Shown here: piece after piece, positions 1-8,628 of the stretch
How the letters are laid out: each line of letters opens with the position of its first letter
Numbering within the stretch: the first letter of the stretch is position 1
NCBI GenBank assembly: GCA_029240795.1
Contig: JARDZP010000003.1
Span: 32,653 to 96,652 of the forward strand
Origin: Haloplasmataceae bacterium
Lineage (GTDB): Bacteria; Bacillota_I; Bacilli_A; Haloplasmatales; Haloplasmataceae
DNA: 64,000 nucleotides
Direction of reading: 5' to 3'
Made by a program: the position numbers and the translations under genes
The notes under the pieces: generated by a model
Told to the model about the DNA's origin: nothing
The model's input: the letters and a program-made list of their open reading frames with translations, nothing else
The model's database searches: none

Positions 1-395
1 AAGAAGCTGGGTATAGTTCTATCGTCTATTTTGCGGCAATAATGGGAATATCACAAGTGTTATATGAAGCTCTTAAAGTTGATGGGGGAAATAAACTACA
101 AGAAATTAGGTATGTCACTTTACCGGGTATGGCTCCGACTTTAATAATTATGATCATTTTACGGATAGGAAACATACTTTCTGTAGGATACGAACGGATT
201 ATCCTATTATACAACGAAAATATATACGAAACTGCTGATGTATTAAGCACATTAGTAATAAGGTATGGATTAGAACAACAAAATCAAGAAGCATACGGGG
301 CGGCTACGGATATGTTTAATTCATTAATAGGCTTTATTTTAGTTATTGGAGCTAATTATATTAGTAGACAAATCTCTGATACTTCATTATGGTAG
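1..395 (+). CDS. ABC sugar permease, LplB type (5' end outside window)
   Basis: This is the C-terminal part of an inner-membrane permease of the CUT1 carbohydrate ABC family; the frame is already open at base 3. It shows the EAA-loop region of the family (YEALKVDGG followed by a LPGM motif), which contacts the ATPase, and a final hydrophobic helix. The next permease follows with no gap and a binding-protein gene lies downstream, the LplB-YtcP-LplA order known for oligouronide and complex polysaccharide importers. It probably forms a heterodimer with the next gene product. The N-terminal half cannot be assessed. Confidence 0.88.
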   Translation, partial: EAGYSSIVYFAAIMGISQVLYEALKVDGGNKLQEIRYVTLPGMAPTLIIMIILRIGNILSVGYERIILLYNENIYETADVLSTLVIRYGLEQQNQEAYGAATDMFNSLIGFILVIGANYISRQISDTSLW

Positions 396-403
396 GTGTA
401 AAA

Positions 404-1267
404 ATGGAGAGATTAAATAAAAGTGAAATTATTTATAAGTTTATTGCTTATACATTAATTGGATTATTTTCATTAATGGCTTTATATCCAGTCGTGTATG
501 CTTTTTCTGCATCCATTAGTGGAAAAATACCATATGAAACAGGTAAGGTTATATTATTACCTAAAGAAGTTAGTTTTAAAGTATATAGATTACTCTATAT
601 TGATAAATTGTTTTGGATTTCATACATAAATACTCTCTATTATACTGTGTACGGTACAATTTGGAGTATGGTTATTTCTACCTGTGGGGCATATGCTCTT
701 TCAAAAAGTAGATTACTATTTAGAAGAAAATTTAATTTATTTATTGTGTTCACAATGTGGTTTAGTGCTGGGATTATACCTTCATATCTAAATTATATGG
801 GTATGGCAGTGAATAACCGTGTGGGTATAATAGTGGCTTTCGGTATTCAAGCCTATAATATCATCCTTTTAAGAAATTATTTTGAAGGGGTGCCAAAAGA
901 AATTGAAGAAGCAGCAATTGTTGATGGTGCAAATGAATTTCAAATTTTCACACGTATTTATTTACCTATGTCTAAAGCAGCGCTTGCAACAGTAACACTA
1001 TTTTATGCAACAAGTAGATGGAATGGATACTTTTGGTCAAGTAGGTTGCTAAGAGATTCTTCAGAACAACCACTACAAGTGTACATGGCTAATAAGGTAG
1101 ATAATTATCAAAAAATGTTTGACGGTATGCCAATAGATATACCCTATGCAGCTGATTCTTATATATATGCCATCTTAGTTTGCTCAATTATACCTGTTTT
1201 GTTAATATATCCGTATATTCAAAAATATTTTGCTAAAGGGGTTAATTTAGGAGGAGTAAAGGGTTAA
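404..1267 (+). CDS. ABC sugar permease, YtcP/MalG type
   Basis: This is the second transmembrane subunit of the CUT1 importer, 287 residues with about six hydrophobic helices. The EAA loop reads EEAAIVDGANEFQIF followed by YLPMSKAALATV, and the C-terminus KGVNLGGVKG is typical of the YtcP branch. An upstream ATG at 389 would overlap the previous gene, but GGTAGGTG precedes the ATG at 404 at good spacing, so 404 is preferred. The partner is the truncated permease just upstream; the substrate is probably oligouronides, judged from the lyases downstream. Confidence 0.9.
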   Translation: MERLNKSEIIYKFIAYTLIGLFSLMALYPVVYAFSASISGKIPYETGKVILLPKEVSFKVYRLLYIDKLFWISYINTLYYTVYGTIWSMVISTCGAYALSKSRLLFRRKFNLFIVFTMWFSAGIIPSYLNYMGMAVNNRVGIIVAFGIQAYNIILLRNYFEGVPKEIEEAAIVDGANEFQIFTRIYLPMSKAALATVTLFYATSRWNGYFWSSRLLRDSSEQPLQVYMANKVDNYQKMFDGMPIDIPYAADSYIYAILVCSIIPVLLIYPYIQKYFAKGVNLGGVKG

Positions 1268-1321
1268 ATTGTTTTAAATTGCATGCCAATTTAAATAAAT
1301 AATAAATTATAGGAGGATAAA

Positions 1322-3325
1322 ATGAGAAAAATACTTACAGTTTTTGTATTTATCATTACCTTAATAGTTCTTACTGCTTGTAAAACAACAAGTACAGAAA
1401 AAAGTGAAAATACCAATAATACATCATCAAGTGGAACAACTACGGCGATTGACAACACACCCGGATCATTAAAATTCAATTTAGCTTTTGATAATTATGA
1501 AAGAACTATGACTTATAATCAAGGAGATCCATTAGTAATGCCTGATGGAAAAACCTTTGTACAAGGTGATTTGAAACCTGTATGGCAATACATTTCAGAA
1601 GAATTAAATATTGATTTTGAAGATGTAACAATTCAAGATCAATCAGGTGCAGAAATGATCAATTTTTCTGCAACTACACAATTTACTGATGCTGATATTT
1701 ATGGAGGAAATAGTATTGGTGATGAATTAATGGCATATGGAGCTCAAGGATATTTTGTAAATTTAAATGAACATTTAAATTCTATGCCAAATTTCAAAGC
1801 CTATCTAGATGAATATCCAAGTGTTAAAAAAGCAATTACAGCTTATGATGGTGGAATATATCATATTCCATACGTAGCTGAGATTGATAACTTCGCACGT
1901 ATGTATGAAGTTAGAGAATCATGGGTTAAAACATTATTGGATTCACCTTTAAGTGGATTAGAAACTGAAACTGCTCAAATTACAACTGCATTTCAACCTT
2001 ATTGGATTGGTTCAAATGCTCGTAATATTCAAAATGTAATTCAATTACAAAATACGGCTGCAACAGGTGGTCTATTAACTCGTAACGTGGCTTTAACTAA
2101 ATTAGTCGATTATATAAAAGTAACGTATCCAACATTTGCTAGTCAACCATCTAAATTATTTCTAGGAGCAGAAGCTAAATATGACATCGATGAATTAGTG
2201 GCTTTATGGCGTGTTATAAGACTCTCTCCAAATACCTTATCTAAATTAGAAACAGGAACAGCTAATCCAGAAGCAGTAATTGCACCCTATTTCGTTAGAC
2301 AATCTAGTTATAGAGAAGAACTATTTAGATTAGCTAATTATTTTAATGGACAACGCGTTCATGGTTCAGACTCATATGGCTCAAGATTCTATCTTGACAA
2401 TGAAGGGGAATTACAATTCTCATATGCTGAAGATAGTTTCTTACAAATCTTAGATTCTTTTAAAGCAATGTATTCTGAAGGCTTAATTCATCAAGAATTC
2501 GCAGATAAATCTAATAAAACAAACTTCAGAATGGACTTCTATGGAAAAGATACAGTTGTAAGCCATAAATTATTTGGATTTATGACATTCGACTTCACAG
2601 CTTCAACTACAGGAATTAAAGATCAAACTGATGTAACAGCAATTTTACCACCAGTTAGTAAAATTAATGGTGGAAATGAATTTGTTCATTATATTGAAAA
2701 TACGCGGGTTATTAAACCTGACGGATGGTCAATTTCAAAAACTACAACTGGAAAAGATTTAGATGATGCACTTCGTTTATTTGATTATATGTTTAGTGAA
2801 GAAGGAAACGTCGTTCAAAACTATGGAGTACCTGCAAACATTGATCAAAATGAACAATTTACTGCACCAGATGGTACAAAGCATCCAAAATTAAACGCTT
2901 GGTTCCTAGAACAGGCAACTGAGCATTCAAGTGGGGACGCTTCAACATTTGTTAGAGATTATATTGGTGGCAATATGCCTATTGGTTATTCGAAAGAAAT
3001 CGGATTTGAATACCAATATACATCAGCACAAGGTTTTGCTTCATGGAAATTATATAATGAGGCAAATATTTTTTCTTCAACTTATAAAGCAACAACAAGT
3101 CCATACTTCAGTCTAGTTCCACCTGTATTTTCATTAACAGAAGTTGATTCAGATATATTAGCAACCTTAAACATTGGTGACTCACAAGTTGATGCAATGT
3201 TTGCATATGTTACAGGTGCACAAAATGCTGCAGCAGATTGGGAAGCAATAAAACAATTATACGTGGCTGCAGGAATTGAAGATTACATTGATATCTATCG
3301 TGTAGCTTATGAAAGCATGAAATAA
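1322..3325 (+). CDS. extracellular solute-binding lipoprotein (LplA-like)
   Basis: This is a 667-residue surface lipoprotein that should capture the oligosaccharide for the two permeases upstream. The signal peptide ends in a lipobox with Cys20 (VLTAC) followed by a low-complexity Ser/Thr/Asn linker. The mature part has the size and character of family 1 extracellular solute-binding proteins, though it is longer than many (about 450-560 residues). AGGAGG precedes the ATG. An extensive stem-loop lies immediately 3' of the stop, as often seen after highly expressed binding-protein genes. Ligand not determinable from sequence; unsaturated oligouronides inferred from context. Confidence 0.85.
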   Translation: MRKILTVFVFIITLIVLTACKTTSTEKSENTNNTSSSGTTTAIDNTPGSLKFNLAFDNYERTMTYNQGDPLVMPDGKTFVQGDLKPVWQYISEELNIDFEDVTIQDQSGAEMINFSATTQFTDADIYGGNSIGDELMAYGAQGYFVNLNEHLNSMPNFKAYLDEYPSVKKAITAYDGGIYHIPYVAEIDNFARMYEVRESWVKTLLDSPLSGLETETAQITTAFQPYWIGSNARNIQNVIQLQNTAATGGLLTRNVALTKLVDYIKVTYPTFASQPSKLFLGAEAKYDIDELVALWRVIRLSPNTLSKLETGTANPEAVIAPYFVRQSSYREELFRLANYFNGQRVHGSDSYGSRFYLDNEGELQFSYAEDSFLQILDSFKAMYSEGLIHQEFADKSNKTNFRMDFYGKDTVVSHKLFGFMTFDFTASTTGIKDQTDVTAILPPVSKINGGNEFVHYIENTRVIKPDGWSISKTTTGKDLDDALRLFDYMFSEEGNVVQNYGVPANIDQNEQFTAPDGTKHPKLNAWFLEQATEHSSGDASTFVRDYIGGNMPIGYSKEIGFEYQYTSAQGFASWKLYNEANIFSSTYKATTSPYFSLVPPVFSLTEVDSDILATLNIGDSQVDAMFAYVTGAQNAAADWEAIKQLYVAAGIEDYIDIYRVAYESMK

Positions 3326-3342
3326 AAAAACGTGTAGTGGGG

Positions 3343-3404
3343 GAGAATTGTAAGAATTCTCTCTACTCCTAATATGAATATGAATATGTTCATATTAGGA
3401 GTAG
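3343..3404 (+). other. stem-loops 3' of the binding-protein gene, no U-tract
   Basis: Two consecutive inverted repeats are visible. A small one pairs GAGAATT (3343-3349) with AATTCTC (3355-3361). A large one has perfect 16-base arms, 3363-3378 and 3389-3404, with a 10-base loop. The large stem is followed by an A-run, not a T-run, and the ribosome binding site of the next gene comes directly after, so it is unlikely to be a complete terminator. It may protect the upstream binding-protein mRNA from 3' decay. Confidence 0.65.
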
Positions 3405-3428
3405 AAAAAACAAAGGGGAGTAAATTAG

Positions 3429-3959
3429 ATGATGAAAAAAATATTAATTAAACTACAAAAATATATGACATTTATATATCTATTTTTCGCCGTATCAGTA
3501 TTTGTGTACTCTTTAGGCTTTATTACGAAATTGCATGGATTATACTTATATTACAATAGGTATAAAGATATACTTAATTATTATCGAGAAGTTTTACAAC
3601 CATTTAATAACGAAATCTTTGATAGAGCTATAATATTTATATTATTATCTTTGGCGTTGTTAATTTTGGAAATTAATAAAAAAGCCATGGGAATATTAGG
3701 ATTAGTTCTTAGCATAGTAACCACAGTTTACTCTTATATTTATTCATTTAAATATATAAAACTATTAAAAGATTTAAAAGATCAATACTTACTATTTGAT
3801 TTAACAAAATCTAAAAAATATACTAGTTCAACTATAACATTTGATATAGGTCATTCTCTCTATTTTACATTCGCTATTGTTTCAATATTATTATCAATAA
3901 TTGTGATAATAAACTTCCTAGTTAAAATTAAAAATAGGGGGGCAAAAGAAAATGAGTAG
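3429..3959 (+). CDS. small integral membrane protein, unknown function
   Basis: I do not recognise this family. The 176-residue product has about four hydrophobic segments (near residues 12-34, 64-82, 87-110 and 143-166) separated by charged loops and a basic, charged C-terminus. GGGGAG precedes the start; a second ATG one codon later is equally possible. It lies between the binding protein and the ATPase genes of the sugar importer and overlaps the next gene by 8 bases, so it is surely co-transcribed. Three similar-sized membrane proteins lie in the same operon. It could be an accessory of the importer or lyases; that is inference. Confidence 0.75.
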   Translation: MMKKILIKLQKYMTFIYLFFAVSVFVYSLGFITKLHGLYLYYNRYKDILNYYREVLQPFNNEIFDRAIIFILLSLALLILEINKKAMGILGLVLSIVTTVYSYIYSFKYIKLLKDLKDQYLLFDLTKSKKYTSSTITFDIGHSLYFTFAIVSILLSIIVIINFLVKIKNRGAKENE

Positions 3960-4395
3960 AAAAGAAAAATACTTATATCAAGAAAATCGTTTAGGTTATT
4001 CACTAGTAATATTATTTATATTGATAAATGCAGTTAATGCAATAGTTGAACTAAACAATATGAGTATTGATAAGGGTCTGGGAATAACTGTTTTTGTTAA
4101 TATCATTATCTCATTAGTTACCTTTTTATCGGCAGTAAAAATTAAAAAGTATTTTATAAATTGGACATATTTTACATTCTTATTAGGTCTATTACAATTT
4201 TATCGAATAAAATTTGTTCCTATAGAAACAGCAGAGAAAGTTGGTAAAGTAATATTTTTTAACTTCTCTGTTAATAAAATATTGATTACTTGTTTAATTA
4301 CTTCTGGAATACTAGCTATTATTGGAGCTTTAATCTCATTTAGAAAATGTATTATCAGAAAGCGAATAATTAAGAGAAATTTAATTAAGGTATAA
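3952..4395 (+). CDS. small integral membrane protein, unknown function
   Basis: This is a 147-residue protein of unknown family with about four transmembrane segments (near 15-33, 40-60, 69-83, 105-125) and a strongly basic C-terminal tail. It starts inside the 3' end of the preceding membrane-protein gene (8-base overlap; GGGGGG upstream), a translational-coupling arrangement. No catalytic motif is visible. Its position directly before the ATPase gene ties it to the transporter operon. Confidence 0.72.
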   Translation: MSRKEKYLYQENRLGYSLVILFILINAVNAIVELNNMSIDKGLGITVFVNIIISLVTFLSAVKIKKYFINWTYFTFLLGLLQFYRIKFVPIETAEKVGKVIFFNFSVNKILITCLITSGILAIIGALISFRKCIIRKRIIKRNLIKV

Positions 4396-4412
4396 TGAGG
4401 GAGGGATAAAAA

Positions 4413-5576
4413 ATGGCTGATTTAATACTTTCAGGAGTAAATAAAATTTATCCAAATGGTGTTCAAGCAGTATTTGACTTTTGTCTTGATATAAAGGATG
4501 GTGAATTCATTGTATTAGTAGGACCATCAGGTTGTGGTAAATCAACGACACTAAGGATGATTGCCGGTCTTGAAGGGATAAGTTCAGGTGATTTAATTTT
4601 AGATGGAGTTAAAATAAATGACAAGGCTCCTTCTAATCGAGATATTACAATGGTTTTCCAAGATTATGCTTTATATGGTAACATGACAGTGTATGAAAAT
4701 ATGGGTTTTAGTTTAACAGTTAGAAAAGAAAAAAGTGACAAAATCCATGATGCTGTAATGGATATATCTAAAATTATTGGTTTAAATGATTATTTAAATC
4801 GATTACCTGCAAGATTATCGGGTGGCCAACGTCAAAGAGTTGCATTAGGTCGGTCAATTGTTCGAAATGCAAAAGTCTTTTTAATGGACGAACCACTGTC
4901 TAATTTGGATGCTCAATTGCGTCAACAAACACGTAAAGAAATTGTTGTTTTACATAATAAACTTAATGCAACGATCGTCTATGTTACTCATGATCAAGTA
5001 GAAGCAATGACCATGGCTACTCGAATAGTTGTTATGAATAATGGTTATGTACAACAAGTTGGAACTCCTTTTGAAGTATATAATAATCCAGATAATATGT
5101 TTGTAGGTGGTTTTATTGGAACTCCACCTATGAATTTCCTACAAGGAACTATTAAGGGGAATTATTTTATTGTTTTAGATGAAAAAGAAACCGAGGTATT
5201 AGTTAAACTAGAAATACCAAATTCAAAGCTTAATGAATTAACTGAATACAATAATAAAGCTGTTGCATTAGGTTTTAGAGCAGAGCATTTATTCATTGAG
5301 AATGAAAAACTATCATTACATAAAGAGTCAGCTATTAAGGGGATTGTTGATGTAGCGGAATTATTAGGTTCTGAAATCTTAGTTAAAGTTTGTGTAGGTA
5401 AAAACAAGTTTATAGCGAAAATAAACTCTAATAACGAAGTTTATAATGGACAATCTATAATATTAGCTTTGGATATGAATAAGGTACACTTCTTTGATAT
5501 AGATACATTGATAAGAATTAGAAAATTAGGAGGGAAAAATGGATATACAGAACAAAATAGACAAAAAAAATGTTAA
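4413..5576 (+). CDS. CUT1 ABC transporter ATPase, MsmX/UgpC type
   Basis: This is the cytoplasmic ATPase that would energise the oligosaccharide importer. It has a Walker A (GPSGCGKST), Q-loop (FQDYALYGNMT), signature (LSGGQRQRVALGRS), Walker B (VFLMDEPLSNLDA) and switch His (VTHDQ), followed by the C-terminal regulatory TOBE/OB domain typical of MsmX/UgpC. At 387 residues it is slightly longer than the usual 365-375. The last dozen residues read through the ribosome binding site and start of the next gene (38-base overlap), so the tail may be a recent extension. A second ATPase of the family serves the importer at 33110. Confidence 0.95.
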   Translation: MADLILSGVNKIYPNGVQAVFDFCLDIKDGEFIVLVGPSGCGKSTTLRMIAGLEGISSGDLILDGVKINDKAPSNRDITMVFQDYALYGNMTVYENMGFSLTVRKEKSDKIHDAVMDISKIIGLNDYLNRLPARLSGGQRQRVALGRSIVRNAKVFLMDEPLSNLDAQLRQQTRKEIVVLHNKLNATIVYVTHDQVEAMTMATRIVVMNNGYVQQVGTPFEVYNNPDNMFVGGFIGTPPMNFLQGTIKGNYFIVLDEKETEVLVKLEIPNSKLNELTEYNNKAVALGFRAEHLFIENEKLSLHKESAIKGIVDVAELLGSEILVKVCVGKNKFIAKINSNNEVYNGQSIILALDMNKVHFFDIDTLIRIRKLGGKNGYTEQNRQKKC

Positions 5577-6030
5577 TTTTTTTATAACAATCATCATAAA
5601 AATACGAGAAAAATTATTAAATATATTTTTGTTTTTTTGGCATTTATCAATTGAGAAAAAAGCTGCATATTTAATTGTCATTAATTCATTATATCAATTA
5701 TGGATTTCAAAATATCATATTGATGCAATTAATAATGTTTTCACTACCTATATAGGTGTTTGGTTATTTGCTTTTATCATTTTTGGTTTTGTCGCATTAT
5801 TTAATGCGACAAGAATACATGGTAATAACAGTAAAATACTTACGATATTCTTTACCTTATTAACAACTGCATTTGGTGTTGTATATGTGTATATTGCTTT
5901 AAGTGATAATGTTCTATATGAAAAAATAGAAAAATCAATGAATTATGCATATGAAGGTATAGCTGTATATTTATTAGCGTCTATCATGTTGTTTATTAGT
6001 ATGATTGTTAACAAAAAGAAAAATAGGTGA
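5539..6030 (+). CDS. small integral membrane protein, unknown function
   Basis: Unrecognised 163-residue membrane protein with a basic N-terminus and four or five hydrophobic segments, the clearest near residues 68-88, 97-117 and 138-157. AGGAGG lies before its ATG, inside the end of the ATPase gene. It is the third of four small membrane proteins in this operon. No known motif is visible. Confidence 0.7.
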   Translation: MDIQNKIDKKNVNFFITIIIKIREKLLNIFLFFWHLSIEKKAAYLIVINSLYQLWISKYHIDAINNVFTTYIGVWLFAFIIFGFVALFNATRIHGNNSKILTIFFTLLTTAFGVVYVYIALSDNVLYEKIEKSMNYAYEGIAVYLLASIMLFISMIVNKKKNR

Positions 6031-6036
6031 GGATTT

Positions 6037-6516
6037 ATGCAAATTAAGAGATTCAAATATTGGAGCGATGAAACTAAAGGCAATTTACTGAGAGTATGGG
6101 CAGTAGGTGCTGTTTATTTTTTTATTGGTTGGGGAACTTCATTCGGACAAGCAGATTCATATTTAGATAGTATCTTTTTTCTAGCATTAGGTATTACGTT
6201 AATTACAATACTTGTGGTTAACCCAATAATAAGAGGAATGTTAAAAACATCATTGGATAAAAAGTATAACGAGACAACAGTTTCTAGTAAAGTTTTTAAT
6301 CGTCTTACAATCTTTTTTGAATCGTTACTCATTGTCATTTTGATTGTTTTAACATATCAACTTATAAATCAAATTCTGATTGTTGTTTTAAAATTATCTG
6401 AAGAAGTTATAGTACTTCCAGTTGAACCGTTTTTATTTTCACTCTTTTATTTTATTTATTATTATCTATTAAATAAAATAATTTTCGTATTTATAAAAAG
6501 AAAAAGTAATAGGTGA
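6037..6516 (+). CDS. small integral membrane protein, unknown function
   Basis: Unrecognised 159-residue protein with about four transmembrane segments (near 17-34, 45-65, 87-112 and 125-150) and a basic C-terminus (KRKSNR). It begins 6 bases after the previous stop, with GTGAGG as ribosome binding site, and its stop lies just before the lyase start. Fourth of the unknown membrane proteins between the transporter and lyase genes. Confidence 0.7.
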   Translation: MQIKRFKYWSDETKGNLLRVWAVGAVYFFIGWGTSFGQADSYLDSIFFLALGITLITILVVNPIIRGMLKTSLDKKYNETTVSSKVFNRLTIFFESLLIVILIVLTYQLINQILIVVLKLSEEVIVLPVEPFLFSLFYFIYYYLLNKIIFVFIKRKSNR

Positions 6517-6521
6517 TTTTA

Positions 6522-8627
6522 ATGGGGAAATATGTTTTTATAAATCAAGACATAGAAATTTTAAGAGAAGAAATCAAAGGAGTTAGACTCCCTTTTTTAA
6601 AACGATTATTAGAACAATGTGAGTTATATAAGACTATAAAACTATCTATGGAACATCCATCAAAAAGCACAACTTTTATGGGAATAGCGTGTGCTAACTT
6701 AGCGCTTGCATACTTGTTGACGAAACAAGATCAATATCTTAATGAGGCTAAACGATGGATTTTTACCATTGTAGGGTATAAAAAATGGGGTAATGCTCAT
6801 TTAGTTAATGTTGATTTAAGTGCTTCTTGGATTATGTTTGGTTTATCTTTAGCTTATGATTGGTTAAAGGAAAATTTTAATGAGGAGGAAAGATTACTTG
6901 TATTAAACAAATTAATTTTACAAAGTGAAATAATGTATGATTACAAGATTGTAAACGAGGGTGAAGGCTGGCCAACTCAATATTGGCAAAATCATAATTG
7001 GATTAATTTAACTGGTCTAGCAACTGCTGGTTATGCACTTCAAGATGAATATGAAGGAGCAAAAAAGTGGATAGAAGAAGCCAAAAATAACTTCTCACTT
7101 GTCTATGATTACCTTCCTGAAGATGGAAGTGATTATGAAGGGGTTGTATATTGGCGATACGGGGTAATGTGGTTATTTATTTATGCCCACTTAATAAAAG
7201 TTGAAGAGGGAATGGATTATTTTAAAATTAATCATTTCTTAAAAAACACTTTTTATTATCGTTTATATCAAGCTGTACCTAATTTAGAAGAAATAGTAAA
7301 CATTGGCGATTGTCATGATCGTCGTAGTGGACATTCAACCGCGATCTATTATAAAGTTGCTGCTGAATATCAAAATGGTCATGCTCAATATTTAGCTAAT
7401 TTAGTTAGAAATGAATTTTTATTCAGAGAACAATATGAAAGTCATGTAAAACCTGGAATATTATCTGAGGCAATGTTTGAATTATTATGGTATAACCCAC
7501 AAATAGAAGAAAAGCATTTTTCTGATTTACCATTTGTCAAGTTTTTTCCTGATTTAGGTCTTATTGTCGTTCGTTCAAGTTGGGATAAAGATGCGCTTCA
7601 TCTATCCTTTAAATCGGGTCATCCAGGTGGAAAGAAACAATGGGAAAAACTTTGGAAATTATATAATGAAAAAAGTTATAATTGTTTTGGATTAAGTCAT
7701 CAACATGCTGATAATAATGCATTCATACTTCATGGATATGGCGCATATTTAGCAATTGATGAAGGATACAATCGAGAAGTAAAAACTTTAGAACATAATG
7801 TCGTTATTATTGATGATAAAGGTTATCCTGTGGAAAATGTTAACGATGTTCTAACTCAATCAGCATTTAAACTACTAAACGATAATCCCAGTTTTAATCC
7901 AACCACTGACTTTATTTCATCAATTGATTTATTTATGAATGAAGCGAACATTACTGCATTTAAAGGAAATGCGTCTAGAATGTATGATCGTTCATTAAAC
8001 TTAGAGCAATTTACTCGTACATTTTTATATACTGGGAAAGAATATTTTATTATTTTAGATGAATTAAGAAGTAAAGATGAACATAAATATACTTGGATGA
8101 TGCACACAGATACTTTAGGAAAAAATGTAAAACCAGGTGTTTATGATTATACTAATGGTTTAGCAAGTATGAATTTAACGAATTTATTTCCAGATAACGC
8201 TAAATATTCTCAAACAGAAACATATGTGAAAGCAGTAATGACAACTCAAGAACCTGATAATTATCGTGAAATATTAATGAACACTTTAAAAATTGAAAAT
8301 GAAATAAAATCAAATTCTGTAAATTTTTTAAATATATTAACGCCAAGGCATTTTTATGAAACGGAAAAATTTGAAATCATTAAAATTAGTAACAAAGATA
8401 CAATCGGTGTAATAGTAAAGGGAAAAGATTTTAAAGATATCTACTTATACTCTCATTCTAATAATATTGAATATGAAAATATCAAAGCGAACGCTATATG
8501 GGTATTATGTCAATTTGAATGGGATAAAGTATGTAAGGTTGCCTGTCATGAGGTTACTTACCTGAGTATAGAAAATAAAGTAATTGTTAATGAGAGTGGG
8601 AAAACGAATCTTATAAAAGAGGTGTAA
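6522..8627 (+). CDS. heparinase II/III-fold polysaccharide lyase
   Basis: This 701-residue protein has the heparinase II/III architecture. The N-terminal half is an alpha-helical toroid with the conserved NHNWINLTG, DGSDYEGVVYW and GDCHDRRSGH motifs. The C-terminal beta-sandwich carries the HQHADNNAF motif, the metal or catalytic histidine region of the family. Such enzymes cleave uronic-acid polymers by beta-elimination, giving 4,5-unsaturated uronides. No signal peptide is evident, so it probably acts inside on imported oligosaccharides. An in-frame GTG at 6513 exists, but AGGTG at 6511-6515 is well placed for the ATG at 6522. Exact substrate (alginate, pectin, glycosaminoglycan) is not resolvable; downstream enzymes are compatible with galacturonate-type products. 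Confidence 0.82.
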   Translation: MGKYVFINQDIEILREEIKGVRLPFLKRLLEQCELYKTIKLSMEHPSKSTTFMGIACANLALAYLLTKQDQYLNEAKRWIFTIVGYKKWGNAHLVNVDLSASWIMFGLSLAYDWLKENFNEEERLLVLNKLILQSEIMYDYKIVNEGEGWPTQYWQNHNWINLTGLATAGYALQDEYEGAKKWIEEAKNNFSLVYDYLPEDGSDYEGVVYWRYGVMWLFIYAHLIKVEEGMDYFKINHFLKNTFYYRLYQAVPNLEEIVNIGDCHDRRSGHSTAIYYKVAAEYQNGHAQYLANLVRNEFLFREQYESHVKPGILSEAMFELLWYNPQIEEKHFSDLPFVKFFPDLGLIVVRSSWDKDALHLSFKSGHPGGKKQWEKLWKLYNEKSYNCFGLSHQHADNNAFILHGYGAYLAIDEGYNREVKTLEHNVVIIDDKGYPVENVNDVLTQSAFKLLNDNPSFNPTTDFISSIDLFMNEANITAFKGNASRMYDRSLNLEQFTRTFLYTGKEYFIILDELRSKDEHKYTWMMHTDTLGKNVKPGVYDYTNGLASMNLTNLFPDNAKYSQTETYVKAVMTTQEPDNYREILMNTLKIENEIKSNSVNFLNILTPRHFYETEKFEIIKISNKDTIGVIVKGKDFKDIYLYSHSNNIEYENIKANAIWVLCQFEWDKVCKVACHEVTYLSIENKVIVNESGKTNLIKEV

Positions 8628-8628
8628 T

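Noticed and set aside
5539..5576. Programmed frameshift or fusion between ATPase and the next membrane protein
   Set aside because: The 38-base overlap is explained by an extended ATPase tail; the membrane-protein gene has its own AGGAGG and ATG and no slippery sequence is evident.
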